64,000 nucleotides of DNA from Paracoccus onubensis (GTDB lineage: Bacteria > Pseudomonadota > Alphaproteobacteria > Rhodobacterales > Rhodobacteraceae). Under the pieces are notes generated by a model, which was given only the letters and a program-made list of their open reading frames with translations, made no database searches and was not told where the DNA came from. The position numbers were made by a program, and so were the translations under genes. How positions within the stretch are numbered: position 1 is the first letter of the stretch; every line of letters begins with the position of its first letter. Location: NCBI RefSeq assembly GCF_003591515.1, contig NZ_QZCG01000002.1:408876-472875 (forward strand). Direction: 5' to 3'. Shown here in pieces: positions 9,301 to 16,158 of this stretch.

Positions 9301-10160
9301 GCACGCCTCTGCTCTCCGTCAAGAACCTGTGCGTCACCTTTGCCAGTCGTCGCGGCGATTTTCAGGCCGTCCGCGGCGTCAGCTTTGAGCTTGGCCGTGA
9401 AAGGCTGGGGGTGGTTGGCGAATCCGGCTCGGGGAAATCCATGACCGGCCGCGCCATCCTTGGCCTCGTCCGTCCGCCGGGCCGGGTCACCGCCGACCGG
9501 ATGGAGCTCGAGGGGCAGTCGATCCTGAACCTGCCGGAACGCCGGATGCGCAAACTGCGTGGCAGCCGGATCAGCATGGTGATGCAGGATCCGAAATTCA
9601 GCCTGAATCCGGTCATGACGGTCGGCGATCAGATCATGGAGTCCTACCGGCTCCATGCGGGCGGTGGCCGGGCTGCCGCACGCAAGAAGGCGCTCGAGAT
9701 GCTGAATGCGGTCCGGATCCGCGACCCCGAGCGGGTCATGGACACCTATCCGCACGAGGTTTCGGGCGGGATGGGGCAGCGGATCATGATTGCCATGATG
9801 CTTGCGCCGGACCCGCAGATCCTGATCGCGGACGAGCCCACCTCGGCGCTTGACGTTTCGGTCAGGGGCGAGGTGCTCAATATCATGGACGGGCTGGTGC
9901 GCGACCGCGGGATGGGGCTGATTTTTATCAGCCACGATCTGAATCTGGTCGCAAGATTCTGCGACCGGGTGCTGATCATGTATGCAGGCCGCGTTGTCGA
10001 AAGCCTGCCCGCGCGTGACCTCCATAATGCCCGCCATCCATATACGCAGGGCTTGTTGCGCAGCCAGCCGCGCCTTGACACGCCAGTCGAGCGCCTTCCG
10101 GTCCTGCAACGCGAAGAAAGCTGGCGCAGCGGTGAGCTCGATCCGTTGCCTGAGACATAA
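9297..10160 (+). CDS. ABC transporter ATP-binding protein, DppD/OppD type
   Basis: One of two cytoplasmic ATPases that power the importer. Walker A is GESGSGKSMT (about residues 41-50). The Q-loop is VMQDPKFSLNPVMTVGDQI, the signature is SGGMGQR rather than the canonical SGGQ, Walker B is LIADEPTSALD, and the H-loop is ISHDL. At 287 residues it is shorter than usual DppD (about 325): the C-terminal oligopeptide extension is present only in part (ARHPYTQGLLRS, then a short tail). It overlaps the permease stop by ATGA and precedes the second ATPase by 44 bp. Confidence 0.92.
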   Translation: MSTPLLSVKNLCVTFASRRGDFQAVRGVSFELGRERLGVVGESGSGKSMTGRAILGLVRPPGRVTADRMELEGQSILNLPERRMRKLRGSRISMVMQDPKFSLNPVMTVGDQIMESYRLHAGGGRAAARKKALEMLNAVRIRDPERVMDTYPHEVSGGMGQRIMIAMMLAPDPQILIADEPTSALDVSVRGEVLNIMDGLVRDRGMGLIFISHDLNLVARFCDRVLIMYAGRVVESLPARDLHNARHPYTQGLLRSQPRLDTPVERLPVLQREESWRSGELDPLPET

Positions 10161-10204
10161 GATGTGTTTTCCATATACAATATCTATAGACGACAGGACT
10201 GCCC

Positions 10205-10942
10205 ATGCTGAATGTTTCCGATCTTGATGTCTGGTTCGGCGATCCACCTGACCGTGTGGATGCCGTCAGAGGGGCTGCCTTCTCCGTGGCCCAGGGGGAA
10301 AGCTTCGGTTTGGTGGGCGAGTCGGGTTCGGGAAAATCCACCATTCTAAGGGCGATTGCCGGCCTGATCGACAGCTGGTCCGGGCAAATCGAGGTTGACG
10401 GCAGGCAGATCGAAGGCGCGCGCCGCGACAGGGGATTCTACAAGACCGTGCAGATGGTATTTCAGGATCCGTATGCCAGTCTGCATCCTCGCCATTCTGT
10501 CGACGCGGTGCTGTCCGAAGCGCTTCGGCTACAGGGGATGGGCGATATCGACCGGCGCATCACCCGGTTGCTGGAAGATGTCGGGCTGGGAAAGGGGTTC
10601 CGTTTCCGCTATCCGCATCAATTATCGGGCGGCCAGCGTCAACGCGTCGCCATTGCCCGGGCGCTTGCCGCCGAACCGCGCCTGCTGCTGCTGGATGAGC
10701 CGACCAGTGCGCTGGATGTCAGCGTACAGGCGGAAATCCTGAACCTGCTGAAGGAATTACGGGAAGAGCACGGGCTGACCTATGTAATGGTCAGTCACGA
10801 TCTCGCGGTGGTCGGGCATATCTGCGACCGGCTGGCGGTAATGCAACAGGGAGAGATCGTCGAAATCATGTCCGTGGACGCCCTGCGCCGGGGCGCGGGG
10901 GAACAGGATTACACCCGACACCTGATCGCTGCCTCGCAGTGA
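10205..10942 (+). CDS. ABC transporter ATP-binding protein, DppF/OppF type
   Basis: Second cytoplasmic ATPase of the peptide-type importer. The 245-residue protein contains Walker A GESGSGKST, Q-loop MVFQDPYASLHPRHSVDAVL, signature LSGGQRQRVAIARAL, Walker B LLLLDEPTSALDVSVQ and H-loop VSHDLAVV. It is shorter than typical DppF, ending soon after the ATPase core, so the extra C-terminal peptide-transporter segment is reduced. AGGA lies 8 nt upstream of the ATG. It is probably the last transporter gene of the unit. Confidence 0.92.
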   Translation: MLNVSDLDVWFGDPPDRVDAVRGAAFSVAQGESFGLVGESGSGKSTILRAIAGLIDSWSGQIEVDGRQIEGARRDRGFYKTVQMVFQDPYASLHPRHSVDAVLSEALRLQGMGDIDRRITRLLEDVGLGKGFRFRYPHQLSGGQRQRVAIARALAAEPRLLLLDEPTSALDVSVQAEILNLLKELREEHGLTYVMVSHDLAVVGHICDRLAVMQQGEIVEIMSVDALRRGAGEQDYTRHLIAASQ

Positions 10943-10964
10943 TGGCGAATGAAAGGCAGAATAT

Positions 10965-11816
10965 ATGCAACAGTGCGCGAGGCATAGTGGGCTGAAATTC
11001 CTGTGTTTCCTGATGATTTGTTTTTTCCCGATCGCCTCGTTTCCTGCCCGCGCGGAAATAGCCCGCACCCCGCTGCTTGAATTTTTCGAAAGACAGGGCT
11101 GCACGATCGGTCCCGAAAGCAGGCAGGCCGCGCGTGATGCAGGTTTTGCCGCCGAAGAGATAGACGAACTTGCTGCCGCTGCCCTTATGCAGGATCAGGC
11201 CAGTCAGGAAGGGTCATGGCTGGTGCTGTCATCCGGAATATGCAGAATCCGGCCGCCTGAGCTGACCAGCGCAGCAAGTTTGACCGATCCGGACGTAATC
11301 AGGCATTTCACCCGGAAAGACGAATATGCGAGTCAGGGTGAGCCGGGTTGTTTTCTGGTCGGGGATGCATTGCGCGAAGACTGGCAGCAAGCCCGCGGCT
11401 GGGATCCCGAGAAAGCCTATCAGGAATATATGAACCTGTTAGGCGCCTCTGTCATCTCGGGAGAGTTGTCGCTCTATTCCGACGATCCGATTCACACGCC
11501 GCCCGGGATCATCCTGATGACGGGAGACTGCGCCGATATTCCCGAGATGCCGGATATCAGACGCAGCCAAAGAGCGATGCTGGCATATTTCGACGAATTG
11601 GTACGCGAAAGCGCCGCGCGTGTAGATTGCGGCGAGACCGGAGAGTTCTTCAGTTACGAACTTCCTCAAATTGCAATGGATCTGTCCGATGGCAAGATTA
11701 CGAATGCATTCATATTCATGGACATGATGTTCGTGACAATGGCGGCCGGCTGGACCGAAGGAAGCAGCCTGACCGAAAAAGGCAAAGCGCGCCCTCCACT
11801 TTGCCATCTGGAATGA
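10965..11816 (+). CDS. Secreted protein of unknown function
   Basis: The 283-residue product is not a family I recognise. It begins with a hydrophobic signal peptide (LKFLCFLMICFFPIASFPARA, cleavage near residue 30) and contains several cysteines (QGCTIG, SGICRI, PGCFLVG, GDCADI, VDCGE, LCHLE) that could form disulfides in the periplasm. The mature part is acidic. It starts 22 bp after the last ABC ATPase on the same strand and may be co-transcribed with that importer, though nothing in it shows a transport role. The gene downstream on the other strand converges on it. Confidence 0.7.
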   Translation: MQQCARHSGLKFLCFLMICFFPIASFPARAEIARTPLLEFFERQGCTIGPESRQAARDAGFAAEEIDELAAAALMQDQASQEGSWLVLSSGICRIRPPELTSAASLTDPDVIRHFTRKDEYASQGEPGCFLVGDALREDWQQARGWDPEKAYQEYMNLLGASVISGELSLYSDDPIHTPPGIILMTGDCADIPEMPDIRRSQRAMLAYFDELVRESAARVDCGETGEFFSYELPQIAMDLSDGKITNAFIFMDMMFVTMAAGWTEGSSLTEKGKARPPLCHLE

Positions 11817-11882
11817 CAGGTCTGATTCTCGATGACATCCTTCCGAATATCTTGGTAATCCGACGGGGTTCCGGAAATTATG

Positions 11883-13343
11883 TCAGGCATTCGCCTTCTC
11901 GGCCGGGTGTGCGGGTCGATTGTTTTCGACCAGCTTTTCAACAAGGTTTTTGTAATTGTTAAGATAAGTCTGCCTTGTATACCGTTCCAGCCCGTCCGAG
12001 CAGGCTTTGGAGTATTTTTCCGGATCAAGCAATACCTTCCTTATTGCCTCTGCGATATCGTCTATTTTTCCCGGCTTGATCAGATATCCATTCGATCCCG
12101 GTTTGATCATTTCCTGAGGTCCGTATTTGACGTCATATGTAATAACCGGGCATGCGGCGGATAGTGATTCAAGGATGGAAAGCCCAAATCCTTCGGTCAG
12201 GGTGGGATATAGTGACGCCAAAGCGCCGTTGAATTCTGCCAAAGGCTCTTTTGTATAGCCCATCAGCTTGATCCTGTTTTGACATTTTAGACGCTTGATC
12301 AGTGCGGTCAGTTCTTTCCCGCCGCTTCCTTTCCCATATATCAGATAATCGACATCAGGAAATTCTTTCTTTATTTTCGCAAACGCCTGGATACATTCGT
12401 CAATCGGTTTCCCTGACAAATCAAGCCGGGATATCGTTACGATATTTTTCCTCTTCTGCGGTTTAACCGGCTTTGCCTCATAATAATGAGGTATAACGGC
12501 CACCTCTTGTGATGGCTTCAGGTCAAGCTCAATTTCCTTTTTATGCACATTGGTTGCGGTGATAATCGCTTGACCATCGAAATCATCGACGAATTTCTTG
12601 TAAACGGGAAGGAGAACGCCCTTTTGATCGCGATGTTCCGCATGCAGGAAAAGCGCCCGGGGGGTTTTTATGACATTCGACAGGTATGATCCTTTGATCC
12701 CATCCACAAATGTAACCGTATCCTGAAGCTCCACCATTTCTAGAAGATTCCGCGCCAGCGCCTTCTGCGTCCGGCAGAGCCGGCCGGTTATCAGGTTTTT
12801 CCCAACCAGATATTTGTCGTTCTTGGTTTTGAGCCAGCGAATTGGTCTGCTTTCCGCGTAATCAGTTGTTTCTGTCGTGCCATCTGAATTATTGACAATC
12901 TTGTTGATAATAAATCCATTTAAAAGGGTGAAATAAATCGTATTTTTACCATTTATAACCTTGCGATCCGTGATGATGCCAACAGGTGATTTCTTGTTGT
13001 CATCCTTCATGACAATTTTGCCATCACGTGAGTATACAATTTTGCTACCCTGTTTTTTTGCGTTATCAAAATCCGGAAACCCGTTGAATAATTTTACCCC
13101 CGTTGTGATGGCAACCGGGGCGCAAAGTTCCGGCAATGTGAAATGTTTAACCTCGGGCGCCAAGGTTCTTTCTTTTCTAAGGGCCTCTATATCAAGTTTT
13201 TGTTCTATAGAATGGGCGGTTGTCATCAGGATGGCCGAAAATCCATCCATTTCGGAAAACCCGTTCAATCTCTTGTAAATTGCTTTTACCTTCCCTCCGC
13301 CACGCAATAAAACCTCTTCCGTAATGCTGATGACTCTGATCAT
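11883..13343 (-). CDS. GT4-family glycosyltransferase, resembling TagE/TarM teichoic-acid glycosyltransferases
   Basis: Retaining sugar transferase using a nucleotide-sugar donor, probably cytoplasmic. The C-terminal half is a GT-B donor domain with TISRLDLSGKPIDECI, LIYGKGSGGKEL, LMGYTKEPLAEFNGALASLYPTL and the GT4 catalytic motif E384-GFGLSIL-E392. The long N-terminal half (about 230 residues, with VKAIYKRLNGF and KGSYLSNV) recalls the beta-rich insertion of Gram-positive TagE/TarM proteins that glycosylate poly-polyol phosphates. That resemblance is from memory and needs a search. Base composition is clearly more AT-rich than the flanking genes, with many AAA, AAT and ATA codons, suggesting horizontal acquisition. 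It has no polysaccharide neighbours and sits beside an integrase scar. Confidence 0.8.
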   Translation of the reverse strand: MIRVISITEEVLLRGGGKVKAIYKRLNGFSEMDGFSAILMTTAHSIEQKLDIEALRKERTLAPEVKHFTLPELCAPVAITTGVKLFNGFPDFDNAKKQGSKIVYSRDGKIVMKDDNKKSPVGIITDRKVINGKNTIYFTLLNGFIINKIVNNSDGTTETTDYAESRPIRWLKTKNDKYLVGKNLITGRLCRTQKALARNLLEMVELQDTVTFVDGIKGSYLSNVIKTPRALFLHAEHRDQKGVLLPVYKKFVDDFDGQAIITATNVHKKEIELDLKPSQEVAVIPHYYEAKPVKPQKRKNIVTISRLDLSGKPIDECIQAFAKIKKEFPDVDYLIYGKGSGGKELTALIKRLKCQNRIKLMGYTKEPLAEFNGALASLYPTLTEGFGLSILESLSAACPVITYDVKYGPQEMIKPGSNGYLIKPGKIDDIAEAIRKVLLDPEKYSKACSDGLERYTRQTYLNNYKNLVEKLVENNRPAHPAEKANA

Positions 13344-13700
13344 GATATGGCTCCGAAAGGTAATCAGGGTGATTGTGCCTTCGATATAGGTATATTTACT
13401 CGTGACTACTACCGGTTATGCGAAAATATCATCGCGACAAGCTGAATTTTGCTGTTCTATTATCCTGAAAGTTGCAAGCCAGCAATGGCTCTGACTCTGG
13501 GTTGTGCTACCGCTTTCACCATGCTGTGAAAATGCCAATGCCTGGATATGATCCGATAAGCCCCGCTTCTTCTGCCACCGCTATCTCCATCCGCGGCCCG
13601 GTCCGGATAATCGGGAAGCAGGGCTGCGCCAGAATCCGCTACGCATGCCAACTGCAAGTCATAGCTGAAACGGCCACTGCCTTGGTATATATCTAGGAAA
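13344..13700. other. AT-rich promoter region plus unassigned DNA between the glycosyltransferase and a tRNA fragment
   Basis: About 357 bp. The first 110 bp are AT-rich and probably carry the glycosyltransferase promoter. From about 13460 to 13690 the DNA is GC-rich and holds short open frames on both strands, none with a recognisable product. It may be decayed mobile-element sequence. Confidence 0.35.
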
Positions 13701-13753
13701 TGGTGAGCCCGACAGGATTCGAACCTGTGACCTCCTGATTGAAAGTCAGGAGG
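13701..13753 (-). other. 3' half of a tRNA gene (attachment-site-like fragment)
   Basis: Read on the minus strand, this holds an anticodon arm (stem CCTGA/TCAGG, loop CTTTCAA, anticodon position reading TTC), a complete T arm (ACAGG-TTCGAAT-CCTGT), the 3' acceptor strand CGGGCTC, discriminator A and encoded CCA. The matching 5' acceptor strand GAGCCCG and a D arm are not found in the adjacent DNA, so this is not a full tRNA. A tRNA 3' fragment next to an integrase gene is the usual mark of site-specific integration of a phage or island. Confidence 0.7.
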
Positions 13754-13888
13754 TGCTAGATTTCTTTGAGTTTCATTGCCTTTCGTATCATATTGAAAAA
13801 TAAAGATTTATTTGCAAATCTCCTTTGGTTGCCCTGCAGGGGATTGCATATACGGTGGTAGCCCAGTGGTAGCCGGAAAGGATCGATT

Positions 13889-14350
13889 ATGGCGGAAAAG
13901 ATCAAGATTGCGAAACGCGCGGGTGATGCCCTTAAATCGGAAAATTCCCGCTATACCGCATGAGATAAGGACCTGTCGGGCTTCGGCGTCCGCGTTGGGC
14001 CGAATGGCGGGAAAAGCTATGTCATGAAATACCGGGTCGGCGGAGGGCGCGCTGGACGTATACGCTGGGGCGCTATCGGGCAGCACGGGGCTTTGACGCC
14101 GGATCAGGCACGCGACATTGCCCAGCGCTGGGCGGCTGTGATTGCGGCGGGAGGTGATCCGGCGGGTGAAAAGATTGAAAAGCGCAAAAGCCCGGCCGTT
14201 TCGGAACTGATGGGTCAGTATCTGGAAAGCCATGTTGCGGCCGCCAGCACCCCAGAGATCGGGCAGGTACTTTTGGCGATCGTAATTGACGGAACGGAGG
14301 GCTTGCAGGCCGAGACTCGCAAGGACGTCTACAGAAAGGATGTAGCATGA
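13889..14350 (+). pseudogene. Tyrosine-recombinase integrase remnant (N-terminal arm-binding domain) with in-frame stop
   Basis: Translation from the ATG (AAAGGA 8 nt upstream) gives a protein typical of phage/island integrases with an N-terminal DUF4102-type domain: KIAKRAGDALKSENSRYTA, a TGA stop at 13961-13963, then DKDLSGFGVRVGPNGGKSYVMKYRVGGG and a GALTPDQARDIAQRWAAVIAAGGDPA block. The family usually has Trp where the TGA stands, so a single TGG-to-TGA change explains it. The frame ends after about 150 codons, and the catalytic domain (Arg...His-x-x-Arg...Tyr) is missing. It is therefore both interrupted and truncated. It lies beside a tRNA 3' fragment. Confidence 0.85.
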
Positions 14351-14534
14351 CAACCAAGGGTGAGCTGCATTGGATGCCATGTACCTGCGCATAATGATTG
14401 ATGCTGCCGATTTCATTGGTAATGAAAATGGCGGCGGCGGCGACCGGAAGCTGGGCAGCATGGTTACCGGCCTGATCCACATCGCGAGCAAGATGGCCGC
14501 ACAGCTTGAGGATGGGTTGGACGACTTAACCTGA
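14347..14534 (+). pseudogene. Small mobile-element gene, apparently frameshifted
   Basis: An ATG-initiated frame encodes MTTKGELH and then leaves frame. Starting one frame over, a sensible peptide continues: ALDAMYLRIMIDAADFIGNENGGGGDRKLGSMVTGLIHIASKMAAQLEDGLDDLT and a stop at 14532-14534. Joined by one frameshift near 14368-14370, this gives a compact helical protein of about 62 residues of the kind found as accessory genes in integrated elements. Function is unknown. If the ATG of AMYLR is used instead, an intact 51-residue protein is possible. Confidence 0.45.
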
Positions 14535-14543
14535 CCCCGAGCG

Positions 14544-14561
14544 CCCCGGCTTCGGTCGGGG
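14544..14561 (+). terminator. UUCG-tetraloop hairpin downstream of the small element gene
   Basis: A 7-bp stem CCCCGGC / GTCGGGG closed by TTCG, followed by GTGATTCA. There is no T tract, so termination is uncertain; an RNA-stabilising or processing hairpin is equally likely. A structural twin occurs at 15011-15034. Confidence 0.5.
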
Positions 14562-14646
14562 TGATTCAGTACGACTATGGTAGCATTGCTCGTGTTGGGC
14601 TTAGCCCACAGGCTACCCCGGCAAGATCGGTAACAGGAGAAACACA

Positions 14647-14985
14647 ATGGATTGGAACGACAACAGAAGCCACTTGCTGCAAGGTGTCGGTAAACTGGCG
14701 GAGCTTTCACCAGATACCGTACAGGGGTATATGACTGCCAGCGGGGCAGGAAAGAAAACCGGCCATTTGGATGAGAAAACACGGCAACTGATCTCGCTGG
14801 CGGTCGCCGTGACAACCCGCTGTGACGGCTGCATTTCAGTGCATTCTAACGAGGCACTGAAAGCAGGAGCGACCCGAGAGGAAGTGTCGGAAGCTTTGGG
14901 AGTGGCCGTTGCGCTGAACGCTGGCGCGGCATTGGTTTACTCCACTCGCGCCCTGGAAGCCTTCGACAACGCGGATAAGAGCTGA
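14647..14985 (+). CDS. Carboxymuconolactone decarboxylase / AhpD-like protein with CxxC
   Basis: A 112-residue protein of the CMD/AhpD fold. The key motif is RCDGCISVHSNEALKAGAT (Cys59, Cys62, His66), the redox CxxC...H centre of AhpD-type proteins, preceded by LDEKTRQLISLAVAVTT and followed by EEVSEALGVAVALNAGAALVYSTRALEA. Such proteins act as peroxidase-linked thiol reductants or, in small single-domain forms, stress-associated proteins; the exact reaction here is unknown. A ribosome-binding AGGAGA precedes the ATG. It lies in a mobile-element scar and is bracketed by two related hairpins. Confidence 0.9.
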   Translation: MDWNDNRSHLLQGVGKLAELSPDTVQGYMTASGAGKKTGHLDEKTRQLISLAVAVTTRCDGCISVHSNEALKAGATREEVSEALGVAVALNAGAALVYSTRALEAFDNADKS

Positions 14986-15010
14986 CATCGCATATCATGG
15001 GTGTGGGGAC

Positions 15011-15034
15011 CACTCCTGGCTTCGGTTGGGAGTG
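15011..15034 (+). terminator. UUCG-tetraloop hairpin downstream of the CMD gene
   Basis: A 10-bp stem CACTCCTGGC / GTTGGGAGTG around TTCG, followed by ATTCA. Several pairs are G-T and differ from the twin hairpin at 14544-14561, while the stem, the TTCG loop and the trailing TGATTCA are kept. There is no T tract directly after it. Confidence 0.5.
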
Positions 15035-15086
15035 ATTCACCAGAGGGGCAGGTTAATTAGGGAATGTACCCGTTGTGCCCCGAAGC

Positions 15087-15124
15087 AAAAAGGGCTCAGC
15101 TATCTCTAGCTAAGCCCTTTTTTT
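15087..15124. terminator. Bidirectional rho-independent terminator
   Basis: Stem AAAAAGGGCT pairs with AGCCCTTTTT, extended by an inner AGCTA/TAGCT stem around loop TCTC, with a run of T on the plus strand and a run of A before it (T on the minus strand). It can end both the plus-strand CMD transcript and the minus-strand tRNA-Asn transcript, which ends 4 nt away. Confidence 0.85.
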
Positions 15125-15127
15125 GAC

Positions 15128-15202
15128 TGGCTCCGGCGGTAGGGATCGAACCTACGACCAATTGATTAACAGTCAACTGCTCTACCGCTGAGCTACGCCG
15201 GA
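15128..15202 (-). tRNA. tRNA-Asn (anticodon GTT)
   Basis: A 75-nt cloverleaf on the minus strand. Acceptor TCCGGCG pairs with CGCCGGA, the D arm is AGCTCAGCGGTAGAGC, the anticodon arm has stem TTGA/TCAA with loop CTGTTAA (anticodon GTT), and the T arm is GTAGG-TTCGATC-CCTAC. The discriminator is G and CCA is encoded. It is intact. Confidence 0.95.
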
Positions 15203-15260
15203 ACACGAGGCGGGATATAGCAATCTGTTCCATGGTCGTCCAGAGGCAATACGACAATTT

Positions 15261-16124
15261 TCATACAGTCCGGAAAATCGTATCGGCGGTAAGATCGCCA
15301 TCGTAAATCACCGCTCCCAGATCGGCGAGTGCGACCAGATGTGCAAGCACATTGCGGGTCGCGGCAGGAAGAAGCGTGGGGGCGATGTCATATATCCGCC
15401 GGGCAAGATCCTGAGCGGTTGCAGGGGATTGCGACAGGGCGTTCAGGATCTGGGCAGTGCGCAGCCGGCGATGGTCAGCCAGTTCCGATAATCTTTCGGC
15501 AGGCGATTCGACGGGTTTCCCATGTGCTGGCAGCAACCGTTTCGGCGCTGCCAGCCCGATCTTGTCAAGCGAGCGGAAATAATCCGCCAGATCGCCATCC
15601 GGGGGTGAAATCAGTGTCGAGGACCATTCCATCACGATATCGCCGCAGAACATCAGCTCTTCATACTGAAAACACAAATGATTTCCGCAATGACCCGGTG
15701 TGTGCAGGGCTCGAAGGGTCCAGTCGGGCGTCGATATTTCCTGACCGTCCTTCAGCTGGATATCGGGCCGGAAACTCGCATCCAGCCCTTCGCCTCCACC
15801 GACAAGGCCGGTCGCCGCCAGTTTCTGCATCGCGGGCGAGCGCCCGGATTCCATATCGCCGAATGCAAGCAGCGGCGCACCGGTCATGGCGGCAAGACGC
15901 GATGCGCCCGTACTGTGATCCTTGTGGCTGTGGGTCACAAAGATATGGCTGATTTTCCCGGCACCAGCCTGGAGGATCGCGTCGAGATGGCCTGAATCGT
16001 CAGGCCCGGGATCGATCACGGCGACATGGTCCGTACCGATCAGGAAACTATTGGTTCCCGGCCCGGTCAGGGGTGAGGGATTGGGCGCAAGAATGCAGCG
16101 CGGCTCTTTCGTTATAGCGGTCAT
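15261..16124 (-). CDS. Metallo-beta-lactamase-fold hydrolase (LACTB2/glyoxalase II-like)
   Basis: Cytoplasmic metal-dependent hydrolase, 287 residues. The zinc-binding signature is HSHKDH (residues 65-70), with further ligand motifs HTPGHCGN and GDIVMEWSST and a late LPAHG. The N-terminal part (NSFLIGTDHVAVIDPGPDD) and the C-terminal winged-helix-like tail (RRLRTAQILNALSQSPATAQDLARRIY) match the LACTB2-like group, which includes broad-specificity thioester hydrolases and some endoribonucleases. The substrate is unknown. It is divergent from the sensor kinase gene, with 34 bp between the start codons. Confidence 0.88.
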   Translation of the reverse strand: MTAITKEPRCILAPNPSPLTGPGTNSFLIGTDHVAVIDPGPDDSGHLDAILQAGAGKISHIFVTHSHKDHSTGASRLAAMTGAPLLAFGDMESGRSPAMQKLAATGLVGGGEGLDASFRPDIQLKDGQEISTPDWTLRALHTPGHCGNHLCFQYEELMFCGDIVMEWSSTLISPPDGDLADYFRSLDKIGLAAPKRLLPAHGKPVESPAERLSELADHRRLRTAQILNALSQSPATAQDLARRIYDIAPTLLPAATRNVLAHLVALADLGAVIYDGDLTADTIFRTV

Positions 16125-16158
16125 CCGGTTAGCCTAGATTTTCGCAGGCAGGTTTACC

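Noticed and set aside
13460..13657. Small gene or transposase remnant on the minus strand
   Set aside because: The predicted peptide matches no family I know, there are competing frames on the other strand, and no ribosome-binding site was found.
13701..13753. A complete functional tRNA gene
   Set aside because: Only the anticodon arm, T arm, 3' acceptor strand and CCA are present; no matching 5' acceptor strand or D arm lies next to it.
13961..13963. TGA read as selenocysteine or Trp in the integrase frame
   Set aside because: No hairpin suited to recoding was seen after it, and the frame also lacks the whole catalytic domain, so simple decay is more likely.
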